64,000 nucleotides of DNA, from the NCBI RefSeq assembly GCF_030867145.1, contig NC_134419.1, positions 1,240,001-1,304,000 of the forward strand, in the 5' to 3' direction. The position numbers were made by a program, and so were the translations under genes. The notes under the pieces are model-generated. The model was not told where the DNA came from and ran no database searches. It worked only from the letters and a program-made list of their open reading frames with translations. Source of the stretch: Opisthocomus hoazin (taxonomy: Eukaryota; Chordata; Aves; Opisthocomiformes; Opisthocomidae). This document shows positions 60,666 through 64,000 of the stretch, piece after piece. Every line of letters begins with the position of its first letter. Positions within the stretch are counted from its first letter, which is position 1.

Positions 60666-61850
60666 GCAGTTAAATTCCATTCAGCAGCACGTACATGCTG
60701 TTCTCTCCTTCCCTCGCTAGCGGTGGTGACCCCAAACTCTTCTGAGCGTCGAGTCCCCTGTCATGGTGCTGAGGACGAGCCCGGAGAGGCGAGACCTGCA
60801 CCTGAAAACGCTCTGCAGAGTTCAGCCGTGGTCCCAAGCACCTCAGTGCCGCAGGGGTAGCAGAACTGGCGTCAAATTCATGTGGAAACCTCAGATTTAA
60901 ATCATTTTAAAGCTAAAAGAAAAAGCCCTCATGCTGCAGAAGGGATCCAGCGCCGGGCTGCGGAGCTGAGGGCAGAGTCGGGGCGAAATTGCTCCCAAGG
61001 CTCGGGGGCCCCTCTTACACCCCCATCACGGGGCAGCCATTCCCAGTTTCCATTTCCATCCCGCTGGGACACGGGAGAGGGTGGTGCAGGGGAACGGACC
61101 GGCACCGGCGACGGCTGCGGCGTGCCCGGACGGTGGGACCCAGCCGGGCTCCACCCCGGCACCTGGACCAGTTTTGGCTCCGGGTCCCCGTGAGAGCTCC
61201 AGGTTCCTCCTGGCCGCTCGCCGGGCGCGTGCAGCCCCGCAGAGACCCTCGAGGGCAGACAGCCGGTGCGTCGGTACCGGCCTCGTAGCAGCCCGAGAGC
61301 CTGCTCGGCCCCGAGAGCGGCCGTGGGAGCTGCGCAGCTTTCTGAAAACCAGCAAAGCAAACGTTTAGGAACACCGTGGCATCCTGTTGTCCTTATCTTT
61401 CCTGAAATAACCAAGGCAAGCAATAGCCCAGAGAAATAAAAGCTGTTGACCCAAAGAAGGGGGGTTTCATGCAAGCGAGACCTGCAGATTTCGCTCCGCC
61501 AGCGGCAGACGAGGGGTGAAGCCCGCCCAGGCTCCCCATTCGACTTTCCCCGTCTGCCTTCCCGGCACCGCGTCTCTCGAGACGCGCCCTGGCTTCGCAC
61601 CAGCCACGACCTTTCCCGGAATGGGAGCCGCTGCCGGCGTTGAGAAACAGCGGTGAGAGGGCGAGAGCCGGCGTGCCAAGGGCTGGTGTGCCAAGAGCTG
61701 GCGTGCCAAGGGACAGTGTTCCATGGCAGATAGGTTGCTCCACAGCCCCCAGCCACGGGAGCACCGGCGTTTGCCACGGTGGCTGTCACCCCCCAGTCGC
61801 AGCGCAGCAGCCAGGGGTTGGATTCCCAAAGCGCTTCGGTTTATCCATGC
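60666..61850. other. Unannotated stretch
   Basis: GC-rich with long but domain-free frames on both strands. A short tandem repeat of about 15 bp (CTGGCGTGCCAAG, about three units) lies at 61,668-61,712. Confidence 0.35.
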
Positions 61851-62373
61851 ACAGAATCACAGAATCACAGAATAGTAGGGGTTGGAAGGGACCTCTGTGG
61901 GTCATCTAGTCCAACCCTCCTGCCGAAGCAGGGTCACCCAGAGCAGGCTGCACAGGACCTTGTCCAGGCGGGGCTGGAATATCTCCAGAGAAGGAGACTC
62001 CACAGCCTCCCTGGGCAGCCTGGGCCAGGGCTCCGTCACCCTCAGAGGGAAGAAGTTCTTCCTCATGTTCAGACGGAACTTCCTGTGCCTCAGTTTGTGC
62101 CCATTGCCCCTTGTCCTGTCACTGGGCACCACTGAAAAGAGCTTGGCCCCATCCTCCTGACCCCCACCCTGCAGATATTTGTAGGCATTTATAAGGTCCC
62201 CTCGCAGCCTTCTCTTCTTCAGGCTGAACAAGCCCAGCTCCCTCAACCTCTCCTCGTAGGGGAGATGCTCCAGTCCCCTCCTCATCCTCGTAGCCCTCCA
62301 CTGGACTCTCTCCAGCAGCTCTTCATCTTTCTTGAACTGGGGAGCCCAGAACTGGACACAGTACTCCAGATGA
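61851..62373 (-). mobile_element. CR1 LINE 3' portion, inverted
   Basis: Two tail units and an RT C-terminal frame open to HLEYCVQFW, where it is truncated. RHRKFRLNM subtype. Confidence 0.95.
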
Positions 62374-63621
62374 CACCTGAGTCTGGGCCTGCCTATACCT
62401 ACGTTTTGCATACATCCAGACGGCTGGAAACGCCGGCGCTGGCGTGCCAGATGTCGCCTTCCCACCGGTTTTCTCCCATGCTTTTATCAGCAGCCCCAGG
62501 TACCCAGTAACAGCCCCGCAGCCGGATGAGGCACCTCCAGATCCCACCCAAAGCTGTCCAGGAGGTGCTTCCAGCATCCTAAGTCCCTGCTTGGAAGCGA
62601 ACTCCATCTGTGCTTCTATTCAAAAGCTTTCAAAGCTCATTTTTTTGGTAGTCAAATGATACAGGTGGCCCACGGGAGCAGACCCGGCGAGGCTGGGCAG
62701 AAAGCAGCTGGAGGAATAACCGCTGGACGTCTCTCACGGGCGTTTGCTTGACGCTGGTAAAGCTTGTTTTTAATTTTAGCTGTTTGTCAGCAACCCTTTA
62801 GGACACAGTGTTACTCTGGCAATGCTCCTCGGAGGGATCTGTGCTGAAACACTGAACGCATTTCACAACAGAGCCTGGCAGGCTCCGAGAGACGCTGGTT
62901 GAGCAATGAAAGGGCGACCATTAATTACCGTCCTGCGTGGGACCTGTCGGAGGCAAGAGCCGTGCTTTGCTCCTCCAGACACCTCCTGCACTGGAGCTGG
63001 TGAGCATGGGGGCACGGGGTGACCCGAGAGCCGTTACCTGTGCCCGGCAGAGGGACCTCACCCCCCACCCCGACCTCCCTCTGCCACCCAGCCGTGCTTG
63101 GCAGCGATGCCCCGGCAGCTCTGAAGCCAGGAGCTCTGGCTCACCGGCGCCTTCACGTCACTGTCCCCACGACAAAGGACCCTCCTTCCCAGAAAGCTGC
63201 TGCTTTGTCGCAGAGGTGGGGGGGAAGCATTGAAAAAACTTTAACGGGGGAAAGAATTTTGGAGGTGTCTGGATAGCACCGAAGCTTCAGATTTTAATTA
63301 AATATTGAGCAGGTGGCCGCTCAGGCAGTGCTCCTGGCAAAAAGAAACCCAATGAGTAACAGCGACCGAGGCAGCGAGCAGCAGCCCTCGTTGGGTGCTG
63401 CGGGGAGCGGCTGGAGCACAGCCCGGGTGACCGGGTGGATCTCCACAGCCGGAGGACTTCACCAGAACAGCCATTATGGGAACCACAGCAACGTGCTTCG
63501 AAGAAGCAAGGTAGTATGGCAAGGCATAACAGCGAGGTCAGTTTTAGCAAGCTCCTGAAGGTCTCATTAATTTTCTTCTCCTCCCAGCTTCCCCCGTTAA
63601 CATCTGAGGTCGGGTGAAAGG
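62374..63621. other. Unannotated stretch
   Basis: No gene or repeat recognised. Confidence 0.35.
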
Positions 63622-63854
63622 TGATGAGGAGGGGACTGGAGCATCTCTCCTGCGAGGAGAGGCTGAGGGAGCTGGGCTTGTTCAGCCTGGAGAAGAGAAG
63701 GCTGAGAGGGGACCTTGGAAATGCCTCTAAATATCTGCAGGGTGGGGGTCAGGAGGACGGGGCCAGACTCTTTCCAGTGGTGCCCAGCGACAGGACAAGG
63801 GGCAACGGGCACAAACTGGAGCATGGGAAGTTCCAGATGAAGATGAGGAAGAAC
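63622..63854 (+). mobile_element. Internal CR1 fragment lacking both ends
   Basis: Matches CR1 from GATGAGGAGGGGACTGGAG to GATGAGGAAGAAC and then breaks off without the final ~200 bp and tail. EHGKFQ-type. No flanking direct repeat is seen. Confidence 0.9.
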
Positions 63855-64000
63855 GCTGATCCTCTTGGAAACCTCTCGGCTCCCTTTGGCACTGACACCG
63901 CGCGGTCGCAGCCCGGGACAAGCCGAGCCACAGCGGCTGCACCTTGGGTTTGCCAGAAGGCTTTCTGAGCGCCATAAATTAAGCACAAGAGCAACAATTG

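Overview
This is a vertebrate nuclear window, almost certainly from a bird. Three things point that way: at least 22 CR1 LINE fragments (about 11.8 kb, roughly 18% of the window) with the typical avian ATTCTGTG 3' tails, compact introns, and two complete conserved genes in the order ZRANB2 then PTGER3 on one strand. ZRANB2 and PTGER3 are also neighbours in the same orientation in human (1p31). The bird order cannot be read from the sequence. The many closely similar CR1 copies suggest a lineage with a fairly recent CR1 expansion (inference).

Left flank (1-11.6 kb): mostly unannotated. It holds a 41-bp minisatellite, three CR1 pieces, and a 119-bp duplicated segment. A possible small two-exon minus-strand gene for a three-span membrane protein of about 113 residues lies at 1823-2249, and a weaker candidate secreted peptide at 8565-8762.

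ZRANB2 (12.0-23.0 kb, 3' UTR to about 24.7 kb): a CpG-island promoter with an NRF1-type palindrome and ten coding exons giving 334 residues. The protein has two RanBP2-type zinc fingers, an acidic stretch and an RS domain. Introns carry one LTR-like element and one CR1.

PTGER3 (28.0-40.4 kb): a CpG-island promoter directly after a CR1, then one long exon (TM1 to TM6) and a second exon (end of TM6, TM7 and tail). They are separated by an 11.3-kb intron holding eight CR1 pieces. The encoded protein is a 373-residue prostaglandin E2 receptor EP3. The two genes are functionally unrelated (RNA splicing factor and GPCR); only their neighbourhood is conserved.

Right flank (43.6-64 kb): no recognisable gene. 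It has a 43-bp minisatellite (44.0-45.0 kb), a 2.6-kb array of 13/14-bp units containing a nearly perfect 1,105-bp higher-order duplication (50.2-52.8 kb), a second LTR-like element, a tetranucleotide microsatellite and more CR1s. The most unusual signals are the small membrane-protein candidate, the higher-order minisatellite, a reading-frame break shared by the three longest CR1 copies, and an internal CR1 scrap bounded by 13-bp direct repeats.
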